A DNA stretch of 64,000 nt from contig OX235267.1 in NCBI GenBank assembly GCA_944472135.2, forward strand, positions 35,557,312 to 35,621,311, given 5' to 3'. This DNA is from Trichobilharzia regenti. Its lineage: Eukaryota > Platyhelminthes > Trematoda > Strigeidida > Schistosomatidae. This document shows, piece by piece, positions 21,200 to 32,950 of the stretch. Under the pieces are notes generated by a model. The model did no database searches and had not been told where the DNA came from. It was given only the letters and a program-made list of their open reading frames with translations. The position numbers and the translations under genes were made by a program. The first letter of the stretch is position 1. The number at the start of each line of letters is the position of its first letter.

Positions 21200-22275
21200 T
21201 ATTATATTACTATTGTTCCCTTGGGTTGCGAGTGGAACATGGCGCTTTAACAGCACTTCTCCACTTTGTCATATTCTCTGCGGTCCTCTTTAGTTGGTCC
21301 CATGGCCGCCCATAGTCTCTGATCTTCCTCATGTCACCCTTGGACTCCCAACTGGTCATTTTCAATTCACCTTCCACCCGAAAGGCTTTCGCGAGATGCC
21401 ATTCGACGGTCTCCTCAACATTTGTCCAATTCATCTCCATTGTCTTCGGCACACTAGTGAAACAATAGGTTGTTGGTTGGTTCGTTCCCAGAGTTTACTG
21501 TGGCTAATTCTTTTGGCCATTTGATCTTCAATATGGAGGCGGCGAAGGCAACTGTTGATAAAAGTCTGCAGTAGTTTTTTGGAAATGCTTTTCGTGAGGC
21601 GCTCGCCAAGTGTCTGACCCATATAGAAGAACTGACTTCACACTGTTGCTGAAAATTCGAATTCGGTTGTGTATGTTAAATGCAGAAGATTTCCAAGTTT
21701 ACTTCAGATTGATGAAGGTCTATCTCACCTTTCCAATTCTGGTTTCGATATCTTTATCTGCCTATAGTTGAAAATATGCTGCCCAGACTGATAAGTGAAT
21801 GAATCGACCTCTTTGAAGTTTCTTCTGTTGACATTGATAGGTAGTTTTTGTTGGTTGATTGATTATCCTCATCACTTTGTAACAACAGAAGACAAGGGCT
21901 GGCAACAGATCGTTTTATTACGGAAATCAACACGTATATATATATATTTCACATACATTATTATAGCTTATTCAAGTAGACAAACGCAGTCTTCTGATTG
22001 GTTGTTTTTCGGAAGTTAAGCAGACAAACGCTGGCTTCTCATTGGTTGTTTCGGGTAACCATCGAAAAGTGGAGCCATCTATCTGCGAATCATATTTGCC
22101 CACGTTAAGTTTGCTGTGATTGGTTGTTAAATCAGCCTTGCTCATATTTCTCACGGCCAATTTTAGTGACCTAGACATTGACGTAGATTAATGTCTACCA
22201 ATTGGCTAGCAGCCTGCTCTCACCACAACTTTTGTATTCTCTAAGTACCATCCTCTCCACTTCCTCAACTAGTTT
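21200..22275 (-). mobile_element. RTE-like copy interrupted by a solo LTR
   Basis: 3' end at left (family block at about 21215-21245). The C-terminal region is encoded on the minus strand with several stops (SCLRRLHIEDQMAKRI, WTNVEETVEW). Homology resumes to the right of the LTR (22228-22275) with the residues just upstream of the break (TNKLVEEVER), so host continuity is clear. Confidence 0.65.
21878..22227 (+). mobile_element. solo LTR, family L1, with 4-bp target duplication
   Basis: 350 bp starting TGTAACAACAGAAG and ending GCTCTCACCACA, flanked by ACTT on both sides (21874-21877, 22228-22231). It contains several ATTGG (inverted CCAAT) boxes and a TATATATATA stretch. No internal retroelement sequence adjoins it, so it is most likely the product of LTR-LTR recombination. 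Nearly identical to the LTR at 48026-48378. A 4-bp duplication fits Gypsy-type integrases. Confidence 0.85.
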
Positions 22276-22589
22276 GTAAGTAGAAACAAACACACTACTT
22301 ACTAATAATAAGTAGTTTAAAATACACGAATAAAAAACAACAGCAGTACTCAAAACTCGCCTTATTTACTTACTGTCATAAACCTGGAAAAAGGCGGAAT
22401 TTTGGGTGTAGGGCTGGCTACTGTACTCCGAAAGATCACTCAGACCGCTACAGAAACCTCAAAACACTGAGGTTGGAGAGATAGGATGACTTTGGTCGAC
22501 GAAAGTCTTCGGGAGTTCGTGAGTAGACTCATCAGATGTCTTCTTTCCATGAAAACAAAAATAAGCATGGGGATATGAAGTATCTGCGC
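22276..22589. other. no gene recognised
   Basis: Between the RTE copy and the next relic; no assignment possible. Confidence 0.35.
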
Positions 22590-23470
22590 GATGGTCGAGG
22601 CTGAGAAGGCTGCTCAAAATGACAAAGGGATGAGAAGGCACTGTGTAGAAGTGCTGGAAATCTGTAAGGGCAGTGGAAGTGAACTATCCAAACTGTTAAC
22701 TGGAGATGTAGTCAGCCTACGGGACACAAAGTCGAGAAGGGGAGCAGATGTGGGCTCAGATTATCATTTAGTTCAAGGAACCTTCAAGGTGAAGCTGAAA
22801 TCCTTCAAAGCGAAACAACTGGAGACAGGCCGTTGTAATTCGAGTTCAACATTCGGAAACTGAAGGACAAAACCACAAGGGATACCTTCGTTAAGGATGA
22901 GATCAGAGCAAAGTCGGAGACAATACGTGTCATCAACGAAGAAACCTGTGTGGAAGAACCCTGGAATTCAATTAAAGTGATGTTTAAGGAAACGTGGATA
23001 ACCGTCTTAGAAAGGAAGAAGAAACGAAACAAGGAATGGCTCCTTACAGACACATGGAAACCAACAGAAGACGGTGGGGCTAGTGGAATAAGTGACGAAC
23101 CAATGCGAAGATGGACAAGAGAAGGAGACGTTCTGCTAGAAGTTCAACGCACTGAATGAAGAAGTGAGTAACAGTGCGAAGAAAGGTCAAAGAAAGTTCT
23201 ACGACATGATGGTGACTAATGCAGAACAGGCCACAGTCAAAAGGGATTACAGAAAGTTATATCAAATAACCTGGTCTCTATCCATGAAGCGATCAACATA
23301 AACGAAATCAATGAAAGACAGCGAAGGTTATCTGATTACTAAAAAAGATAGAAGAATGATGTCTCTAACGTTATCAGCGGTAGAACCTGGTCTAATGAAA
23401 TCGATTTAGCCAATGCCTTTACACTAATGGACGTTGCCAGTGAATATCGGTAACTATTGACGATGAATGC
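22590..23470 (+). mobile_element. RTE-like endonuclease-RT linker relic
   Basis: Encodes RRGADVGSDYHLVQGTFKVK (about 22736-22795), the conserved end of an RTE-type APE endonuclease, then a frameshifted, lysine-rich linker (FNIRKLKD, KEWLLTDTW, FYDMMVTNAEQA). Stops in all frames mark it as dead. It is the only piece in the window from the N-terminal half of such an element. Confidence 0.55.
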
Positions 23471-23489
23471 AAACAACTAACCATACAAG

Positions 23490-25480
23490 TACAAGATGGC
23501 TGACACCATATTATCGGCATATCTTAATGATATTCTCATTGTTGCCACCTATAAGATAGAGCAGCAGAACAGCAATAAGAAAATGCTATAAGCAACAGAA
23601 GAGAGCAGACTCCACCTCTGTTTCAAGAAATGCAAGTTTTTCTAACAATCTGTAAAATATCTCCGATTCATTTTTTCTATTTCTCGTCGTCACTTCGATC
23701 TGGATAACATTAATGCCGTAAAACAGATGGCGGAACCAACAGATGTTTCTTCATTGCAATCACTCTTCGAACTCATTTATTATTTTTCTGCATTCGTGCT
23801 ATGCATGCATAGAGCTACATTTCTGCTAAATTATCTCAGTAAGAATGTGTCATAGGAATGAAATGAAGAATATATATCAGCGCTTCGTAAACTACATTTC
23901 ATGGTATCGTCCGACCACTTGTTGACTCACTACGACCCCAAATTACGAGTTACGATAGTGGCAAGTGCTTCTGTTTATGGAGTGTATGCAGTGGCATTTC
24001 ATGTTTTCCTGAATCAAATAGAAGAGGCCATAATGCATGCTTATGGAACACTGACCGCTGCGGAAGGAGAATATTGTCAGATAGAAAAGGAAGCTTTGGC
24101 CCTTGTTTTCTCTGTATGGTGTTTCCACAATTGCATTTATGGTAAGAAATTCACGTTACTGACTGATCATAAACCTCTGCTAATTATGGTTGGATCAACA
24201 TTGGTCATTCCAGTCCACTCTGCAAACTGTTTGCAACGTCACTAGGGCGTGATTTTAAAATTCAGTAGTGAAGGGTTCAGCCAAGCAGATGCTGTTTCTC
24301 ATCTAACTAGTGGTTACCGTACACCGCATGAAGACACAGTTATAGGAACCATTAAAACGACAGGTCCTGTGGTCTAGTAACTGATCTCAACTATTACAGC
24401 ACTTCCAGTTACTGCAGGTAATATCCTGAAAGCCTCATGTGAAGACAGGGGGTTAAAGGGAGTTTCGTGCTCAATCGATGGCCACCCAAATAATTCACTG
24501 GCGAATTACAACAACTTTTCCTCCGCTGAACATCATTATGTGTCGTAAGTGAGATAAAGTCGTCATTCCGTCAACTTTTAGGAGTGAGATTTTACGTCAC
24601 TTCCATTTAAGCCATTTTAGTACCGGGCGTATGAAATCAGTTTTCCGTAGTTGCGCTTACTGGACACGAATGGACCGGCAAAGTGTAGACTATGTTGACA
24701 AACCGCCAAACAACCATCATTATTAATGCCAATCTTTTGACTGCATACTAAACACACATGGTCACGTATTCGTGGCGATTTTATCGTACTGATCAATGGG
24801 AATCGCTACTTAATTTTAGTTGATTTTTTTTCAAAACGGTCAGAAGTCACTGTCATCAATCCAGCAACAAAAATTCGGACCTCCAAGTCCTTGTTAGTAT
24901 ATTCTGCTGCCACAGTCTACATACAACCGTCGCTTACTACAACGGTCCTCAGCTTACATCAGCACAATTAGAAGATTTTGCCTGTGACATGTCATAGGGC
25001 ACGTATTGTCCTCACCTTATATCATCCACAATCAAAGGTCAATGAAATTGATTTGTAAATACCTTCAAAACAGCTATATTCTTGTTTGTGTACAGAATAA
25101 CACCTGCTGAAGTGCTTCTCAATAACCAAAGCACGCTGGAAGCACCGATGGGAAAGAAGCTGAGAACTATATCGGACGCTTTGATACCTTAATTACTTGC
25201 TACTGAGTTGTCAGACTCCCCCAAAATCCTTCAAAGTTTGAACATCTGTGTTTGCCAGAGACTGCAGGGCAGGACACAGTACATGGATACAAACGGTCAT
25301 TATTAGTACATGTGATAATATAATGAATGACCTCATGGTGAGATCAGAGATATTGTCGCGGCACAAAATCCAACTACAATGACGTGCATCTTCTGAGGTA
25401 AAACAACCACTAACTGATTCCAACTGGGTATACTTATGCGAAGAAAGCTCCAGACCTTCCACTTAACAGTGGACAACTCA
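23490..25480 (+). pseudogene. Gypsy-type LTR retrotransposon pol relic (RT, RNase H, integrase)
   Basis: A degraded pol region in canonical order. RT palm end: AYLNDILIVATY near 23517, corresponding to the YxDD box with Asp replaced by Asn. RNase H: YCQIEKEALALVF and the diagnostic TDHKPLL near 24160-24180, within a 114-codon open stretch at 23901-24245. Chromodomain-less integrase core: GDFIVLINGNRYLILVDF near 24772-24825, then a YHPQSK motif. Many stops and frameshifts; no flanking LTR recognised. The RNase H-integrase order shows Ty3/Gypsy rather than Copia. It could be the coding partner of the L1 LTRs, but nothing links them here. Confidence 0.75.
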
Positions 25481-26799
25481 CTGGACGTCAGTGAGAAAGG
25501 TGTAGAAAACAGACAATGAGCTTTCAGGCTGACTCCAAGTAATGCTTCTATTCTACAGAGGGAGGGGATTTGTGGATCGATAGTCTGTCTGGTAAATGAA
25601 CTTATCAGAGTTATTTCATAGACAGCTAGACAAACAGTCAGTCGATTATCCTTTATAATTCATGCATAATCCTCACCCAGGCATTAATGAAAACAATAAT
25701 ACAGGTAATTTAGCTAAGAGGTTCTTTATAGAGAATTCATTCTACTCTTTATCTATTCAAGTTTCTTCCCATGAAAGTGGGTAGTCAGAAAAGTGACCAG
25801 TTGTCATAATCACAATTGCTGATATTAGTCAGCCACTGGTTTTCAAACCCATCTGAATAAAATCTCTGTGTGTAGCAAACTCACAATCACCCAGAAAACT
25901 CGACTGTCTCATTTTAACACTCGATTTCAAGATACTGACTAGCTGGTTGTGACTGGCGTCCATCTACCTCAATCTGATCAACTGGGTAGCATTATCAGTC
26001 CACAAGTAATACATATGCTGCATAGCCTGGTACACAACATATCCGTCTCATTTATATCAATTCCCACTAGTACTGATTACAGAACTCATAATAATCGCTT
26101 CCAAGATGCATACGCTTAGCTAATAATTACTGTTCTTTCGGAACCGATATTCCTCAATTAGATGATGAAATGCCAGTGCGTTTACACTGAAGAATTTCAC
26201 CTATCAGTCCCAAATAAGTATGTAGATGAATTCAAGCTGAAAACAATTTCTGAAAGTAATTTGAAACAATAAAACCCTAGAGAACTAGCAAACTCCTTTC
26301 TGTCTATTTGGAATTGACCTGTTTTATGTGTTTTAAATGGCGAACTATCTCTCTATGAACTACTAAGTGTTGTGATGCGAAATGGTGACAGCTGGTGTCC
26401 ACTATATCGTGCACATGTGAACTGATACTCAACAGCAGTATTGTACAGGGTGTATTGCTATATTGTTAGAGGTGTCACGAATTAGAATCCATGGATTATT
26501 TAGTTCTAAAACTGCTGAATAGTCTCTGAGCCTTAGTAGGTAACAAAACATTTTTATCGTAAACGTGAGAATTCGGATTAGAAATGATGGACAAAATTTC
26601 TCATCACCACTGATACTATATGTCTTTTGGCTTTAAAGATGAGTATAATACTGACAGAGTACATTTGATAAGTATTTCTCAAAGGTAGGATTATCCTATG
26701 AAATGGTGATTTGCACGAATAATATGACTGCGATTTCAGATTTAGTTTACTTTCGAAAATCTTCTTTTTTAGATTGTTATTCCATACTACTATCAAGTA
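25481..26799. other. no gene recognised
   Basis: Possibly more decayed retroelement; no domain motif or match to other parts of the window was found. Confidence 0.35.
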
Positions 26800-27960
26800 G
26801 TAAAAATGTTTGCAGGTAATAATAGTACTGTAGTTAATTCCAAAAACACTACAGCATTTGTCACAGTATTGCATCCGCTAGAAATATAAATAAAATGAAG
26901 CACAGGAGTTTTTCCACATTTACGGTATAAATTCAAAAGTATTTGAAGTACAAAATGAAAATAATAAATATAATAATAATTATGATAAAAGTGGGCTGTT
27001 TTCAAACAGTATTGTTGATTCAGTTTGGAAATTTTAGAATGTTATAGGTTGTTGAATGTAATGTTCTGTTGACATAGTATGGTGAGGGGAAAGATAAAAA
27101 ATAGCAGTTATCACACAGTTTAAATGATGTTGACACTTATGAGAAAATAAACAAAAACAAAAACTTGAAAGAATTATAAATATAAGAAGAACAATGACAG
27201 TAAAGCTTGGTGGAATAAAGATGGAGAAAACAGTTTATTTACTAATACAAAGAAGGTTAGTTAGTTCGTGCCTGACACTATTTTCGCCACATAAAATACG
27301 TACCAAATATGGTGTAGTGGAATTTTTATACAGGGACGTACGTGAATGAAGTCCTTTGAAATGAATTCTTGTTTTATCTGAGGAGACACAAGGTGAAAGC
27401 GGGGGGTAAAGTGAATGCTCACAGTCAGCAAAACTCAAGTACCCATCGTCAGTGACGATTGCAACGATATGGTCCAGTGGGAAAGCACTCGCCCTTCTGA
27501 AAGTCTTCAGATTTCTACGAAGTATGGCATAGCCTTTTTTAAGCAATCCAGGAAAGAATAAGTGTGAAGAGTAAAGAAGAACAAGTAAGATACAAGAGCT
27601 GACAAACTGTAGGAGGAGGAGAAGGGGTTGAGTTAAGTCTGAGCGCTTTAACTTCTTAATGTTAAAAGCCAGACGAAATATTCTTTCAGAAATCCCTCAG
27701 ACATATGAAGATCAGGATATTTCATAAGAAAGAATTAATCCAAGATACTTAACTGCAGACTTCGTTTCTATATCACTATCATCAATTTTGAAACGGTATT
27801 TTACTATGTGTCTTCTATAGGGCAATGCCGTTTTATGAATGTTAACGAATCCAGAGTCTTGATATATATATATGAAGCAGGAGATCTCATAGGAACTTGA
27901 AGACTGTGAAGGTAGCAACGTCACTGAGTTCGCTTTGAAAAAATAGCCTTTCATTTATTC
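26800..27960 (-). mobile_element. CR1-like non-LTR 3' region, minus strand (copy B)
   Basis: Encodes on the minus strand the C-terminal end of a CR1-like RT: VKYLGLILSYEIS near 27715, then ILRRNLKTFRR and YPPLSPCVSS, KTRIHFKGLHSRTSLYKNS and the final LVRILC block near 27280. The long 3' region continues to about 26800. Frames are broken. It provides the empty site for the TIR element in copy A. Confidence 0.6.
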
Positions 27961-28274
27961 ATTTAACCATCGGTTAAACTCTGATATGTAGACATAACCA
28001 CTTGCTCATTTTTCTCTTCCCAATTTCTGAAATTAATATTTCGTCGTACCGATTTCATTGTTACACCGAGTACAATTCGATTTGATGGTTGTCACCATCA
28101 ATGTCTTGAATTATACGAGGTAGCTTTGTATTTGACGAATAAGCGAAGTGAACTAGATCTGTAGACGTATTTTCTTATCTACAAAATGATTGATAACAAA
28201 CAGTTAGATATCCTTCCGATGAAAAATTCTTCTTCTTCATCAGTCACCATCCATCACACTGCTCAAAGTGTTCA
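27961..28274. other. no gene recognised
   Basis: Short AT-rich spacer between two minus-strand retroelements. Confidence 0.4.
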
Positions 28275-29140
28275 TTTATTATTATTATTGTTCTCTTGAG
28301 TTCCTAGTGGAACAGAGGGCCTCAACTCCACGTCTCCACTTGCCACTTCTGTCTTCCTTCTGCTGTACTTCTAACCTCCATCCATCTTAGTCCATACTGT
28401 CTCAACTCCTCTTCTTCACACCATCTCCTTGATGTCAACCTTGCACTGATGTCCCACTCGCCGCTTCCCTTTCGGTTTGGTTCCACTCGACCAATAGCCG
28501 GACGCGCGCGCGATGTCACCCAGCCGCCTCTTCAGACACGAGTGTCCAATCAATCCCAATCCACTTTCTCCTGCATATTTGTTGGGTGGCGATTGGTTCT
28601 TGTTCTGTTTGTTTGTTTCCATAGTTTCTTGTTGGTGGTTCTTTCCGGCCCGGCCCAGCCATCTGATCTTCAGTATAGATCCAGCGAAGACAGTTGTTGG
28701 TTGACAAAGGTAAGGTCTGCAACAGGCTGTTGGAAATATTCTTTGTGACCCGCCCGCCCGCCTACTTTTTGATCCGTATAGAAAGAAGAACTGACTGACT
28801 TGACGTTGTTTGTATTGAAAATCCTACCGAATTTCGTTGTTGATGCTGGCTGAGTGACGAAGATTTCCTTCCAGATTGGTTTCAGGTTGGTTGATGAATG
28901 TGTCTCTCGGCTTCCCAATTCTCTCTCGATTTGACAACCTTGTCCGTTCCGACTTCCTGTAGTTGAGAAAATGCTCCCTAGATAAGTGAGTGAATGAAGT
29001 AACCTCTTTCAAATCCCTCCCGTTGATGGTGATTGGCGCTGGATGTTGCTGTTGTTTTTGGTAGTGATGGTGGTTGGTTATTTTCATAACCTGCGTCTTG
29101 TCTATGTTCACCTGGAGTCCTGCCTTCGCCGGCTGCTTCC
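28275..29140 (-). mobile_element. RTE-like copy, arm of a 7-kb-spaced inverted pair
   Basis: Minus-strand 5'-truncated RTE copy whose 95-codon frame at 28824-29111 is identical in protein sequence to the plus-strand frame at 36299-36586. It carries the family 3' block at 28295-28320 and frames for MAGPGRKEPPTRN, GLIGHSCLKR and the NIDKTQVMKITN motif. Homology ends at about 29140. It shares with its partner a set of short tandem duplications absent from the copy at 10290. Confidence 0.75.
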
Positions 29141-29570
29141 TTGGCCAGTAAAGTATTCATTTGCTTAGGTTTATTTGAATGTGTGAATCACAATGTGTGA
29201 CAAACTTTAATCTTAGAAAATGAAACATGATTTCTCTCAATGTTTTAAAATGCTAAGATGTATACGATACAGATTCATAATATTCAATTAAATAACTTCT
29301 AATGTTATTGGCTAAAAATCAATAAATAATTTGAAATTCATTTTTTATTTACTGTGAACACCAATCAGATAGAATGACAAATAGATAAATGGATGGATGG
29401 ATGGATAGATAGATAGACAGGTAATTGGGAACATTTCTTCATGAGGATAGAAAATGTGATTTATTTGTTAACTAGAGGGATTTTAAAATTCAAGATATAA
29501 TCGATTCTTCAAGGTGGAATTTTCATAATGAGATCTGTAAGACAGAAAGAATAATTATACGGAGAATAAG
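29141..29570. other. no gene; (GGAT)n tract
   Basis: A GGAT/AGAT tetranucleotide run occurs at about 29391-29420; otherwise nothing recognisable. Confidence 0.5.
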
Positions 29571-29574
29571 GAGA

Positions 29575-29830
29575 AGTCAAAAGATCTGATGGGGATGACA
29601 AAAAGGATGAATGAATTTGCGTCACTGAGAATGATTTCTGACCAGTATAAACAACAATCCGTATTCATTGGTTCTTAGCGTCGCTGAGAACACCAAACAG
29701 GCAGTCTACACTACTCTCTCTATGGCTCAACCCAACACTCAAAGGTATATGTTGTAATTTGACCACCCCTAATTCATCCATTCTTGTATTATGTCAGTTA
29801 ACATTAATCAATGCAGAAAGCGATAATGGT
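29575..29830 (-). repeat. N3 3' region fragment, minus strand
   Basis: Shares GAATTTGCGTCACTGAGAA, ATTCATTGGTTCTTA and TATGTCAGTTAA blocks with 11125-11590 and 17805-18255. Confidence 0.5.
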
Positions 29831-30019
29831 TTTGAATGTCCAAGACACCTTTGTCAATGTAACTTCACAACCTGACGGAGCAAGCTGTTACTCAGTGATA
29901 ATAGTTAAATCAACTGCAGGAAATTTATCATCAAAGATTCTACGCTGGAAGGCATCTCGAATGGTGTTTTCTATTAACAAAACAGTTTTGCTTTCAAGCA
30001 TTTGTTTGCGGGGATTTGA

Positions 30020-30160
30020 TTTCTTTCGAATTAGGCCACTGATTGAGATCGGTCAGAGAAGCACTGAGACTAGGGTGTATTGGATAGCAGTTTCGTTTCG
30101 GTTTGGGACCCTTCATCAATGGCGCCCATGACCCTACTGAGGAATTGCCATAAACGGTAT
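30020..30160 (-). repeat. SINE H, strongly diverged
   Basis: Antisense tail and ribozyme-region remnants (GATCGGTCAGAGAAGCACTG, TTTGGGACCCTTCATCAA); no intact core. Confidence 0.4.
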
Positions 30161-30489
30161 GCTTGTCACTAATCATTCATAATAACGACAGGACTGAAAT
30201 GATTTCTTTGGAAGAAACAATAATTTGAAGCATATATAAGGAGTGTGTGGACTACTTAAATGTAGAAACAAGTAGTATATATGATAACGTCTTCGGAGAG
30301 GTAATGATAATTTGTATGTTAGCAGGGAAGCCACTGGAAAGAAAACACGTGAAAACAGTTAGTTACACATCTGACAGTAACCTGAAGAGCAACGGGCAAT
30401 AAAAAAATAGAATATATCTATTACAGAATGGCCAATATCATTAGCAAATGGAGAAATCAGTGTAGGATTTAACACCTTTTGTAATTATC

Positions 30490-30928
30490 AAGTGTCAGTT
30501 TGCAGGAATTTGATTGGCTACAGGTTTAATAATGAGTTGATATCAGTTAGAGGACCACTGGAAAACCAGCAGGCAGTACAGGACGGTTGTTTCACCCTGG
30601 TTTTGAATTCTTCACCAGCAAGAAACCACCAGGATTTGAACACAGGACAGTCTGGTTACAAGGTGAGCTCAATAGGACCCGATCCACTAGGCCATGAATT
30701 TCGACTTCTGCCAATTCGTGGTATGTATAGTACAACCACAAGCCAATTTCATGGGCAAATAACTGATCTTTTGCTTGACTTCGTGGGCCCTACTGTTAAT
30801 GAATTCTAACTAGAACTCCAGGTAACTTTCTGTATAGAACCAGTCACTAGTGAGTATCAGACTACTTATCAAATGTTGGTTTGCAGGGATTTGATTAGTG
30901 ACAGGTTTGATCGTGAGTTGATGTCCAT
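30490..30928 (-). mobile_element. two family H SINEs in tandem, diverged
   Basis: The first copy runs from about 30490 to 30850 with antisense tail, ruined hammerhead and B-box complement (GATTTGAACACAGGAC). A second begins near 30855 and is cut abruptly at about 30925 by the LTR-like sequence that follows. Confidence 0.55.
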
Positions 30929-31024
30929 TGTATATTGATGTAATATGCATCGGATGTATCTCTACCATCCTGGTTAATGTGATGAAATATACATGAGATC
31001 TATATATGTAAGTGATATGTATCC

Positions 31025-31061
<37 letters not shown>

Positions 31062-31509
31062 CATGTGTGTGTATGGTGATCTCTCTTTCTGTTTGCTCTC
31101 TTAGTCTGTGACCATTTCACTTGTATGAACTTGTCTCCTTTAACAATGTATATTCCCCTTATATTATATATATAATATGAGTGTTTGTTGACAGTCCGTT
31201 GCTTGGTGACATATATCCATATATGGTGGTTGTTGACATGTCTGCTATATTTCGCTATGTATATATGGATCGATACTTCATTATAATTAGCCATTCATGT
31301 TAAGACTGTCTAATGATTGTTCACACCCTTGTCTGAACATTTATATATATTCCGCTCTCACAATTTGTGTGACTTACTTACTTTGGTGTGATACCACTTA
31401 TTGCTTCTCCTTGTGTTTGGAAAAATAGAAGTATCATCGCAAACCTAGTGGTCTTCTGATTTCCGCCTTCTCGCGTCAGGACCATTAGCTTCTCGACCAG
31501 TCCATAACA
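30929..31509 (+). mobile_element. candidate LTR of a second family (L2)
   Basis: Begins TGTATATTGATG immediately after a truncated SINE and ends CATAACA, giving TG...CA termini over 581 bp with AT-rich and CT-rich blocks and (TA)n at 31029-31060. It is followed by AATTTAGCGACGAGT, which looks like the start of an internal region. There is no second copy in the window and no testable target duplication, so this is tentative. Confidence 0.35.
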
Positions 31510-31755
31510 ATAATTTAGCGACGAGTACATAACAGTAAGATTTCCTTAGCTATTACGTATAAATAAACTCGAATTAGTAAGATGTCTACAAACTTAACTT
31601 CTTCGATAATAGGCAATATTAGAATCCAAAAAGAACCTTTTATCATCTTGGTTTCGGGATTCATTATCTGAATACACCTTTGCCCTACTGAGTAAAGCTG
31701 TTTCCAAAAGGTTTTCTACCGAACCGCCAATTTTTGCAAAACAAAAGTCGATTCA

Positions 31756-32088
31756 GCCAATAGGAGGTGTCCCGGTTGACCTTATTATAAATCCACAGAT
31801 ATTTAAATTTGTAAACTGGTGGCCTGTCTGAATCACTCGTCTACCTGAAGCGCTATTCAACACAGATGCATCATAGCTAGAGGACTGTGTTATAAGATCA
31901 TAATCCACATTGGTAACTATTCCCATTAGCTGTTGCTCAATTTCATACCTGATTTGTTGCAACCTTTTGACAATTCTGTGGATCTCTTCTTTTAAGCATA
32001 ATTTTTGTAGATCTTCTATTCTACTTCTAACTCTGTCCGTCGGAAGTGGAGCTCCAGTTCCGACAGATACATCATATTTTCTCTCATT
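31756..32088 (-). CDS. open stretch of 110 codons, unidentified, possible terminal exon
   Basis: Open on the minus strand from an AG at 32090-32089 to a TGA at 31755-31753. It encodes a helical, charged segment (RSRIEDLQKLCLKEEIHRIV then RLQQIRYEIEQQL) that could form a coiled coil, and ends TPPIG. It has no Met in frame at its start, the upstream sequence is a poor polypyrimidine tract, and no polyadenylation signal follows. It may be a host exon or part of an LTR element's internal region; I cannot tell. Confidence 0.25.
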
Positions 32089-32339
32089 CTAATTGTTTTA
32101 ACCATTCACAGTTGTGTTCTTGAATCAACAAATTTACGCAACATATATTTTTAACTGACTTTCAAACTGACGGTGGGAATTTCTCGCAGACGAAGGAATC
32201 ATACCATGAGGATTTAGCCTATGCTTCAAATCGAATAACACTGTGTCACATGATATACCGTTTGTTGTTGTTTTCCTGAAGATCCTGGATGAACGAAAAT
32301 ATTATGTGGAAAAATTACCCTGAGAATCCTTTCACTTGT

Positions 32340-32950
32340 ACAAACATTCAATTCAGAATAAAGCTATTATCATTATTATTACATATATCATAGCAAATAT
32401 GGGATATTAGATTTTCAGGGTCCCAGTTGACTTTACAGTAAACTTCATCAAAACCTGAAGTCAACATAAGGACTATTAAAACGTAAATAATACCGTGCCT
32501 CTTCAGGAGTACCACAGTGGCGGAGTTTGACAGCTCGACAGTAATTCCGTCCCCAAATCCCTTGTCTTCTCCCATCGCATTTGTTGTCGCTGCCCCTCCC
32601 CACCCACAAACAATAGAGATCCCTTAGCCTGAAGAAGGAGACATACGGAGCATCTTCCAGGACACCGATGTTGTCGCTGAGTTGTTAGTGGGAGTCATGG
32701 ATCTGGTGTAGAAAGTGGTTGTATTGGAGACGCTGTTTAGAGGTCGGGAAAAGTCGACCTACGACAATGTCGAGAAGATAGGTGGGCAGGCCGATTGGAA
32801 ACTGTTGGTAGAGTGGTTAACTGAGGAGCTCGACAGCCCGACGGTTAGGCAGCAAGCAATGCAAAACATCCGCTGACGATTCTGTTGTCTTCTCACCCCA
32901 AGGGAATCGAATCCAGTACAATAACCCGTGACTTCTATGAATTCGGTGTC
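32340..32950. other. possible retroelement internal relic
   Basis: Plus-strand segments read VAELLVGVMDLV and LETLFRGREKSTYDNVEKI followed by QADWKLLVEWLTEELD, compositionally like protein but broken by stops. No family recognised. It may belong with the candidate LTR upstream. Confidence 0.25.
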
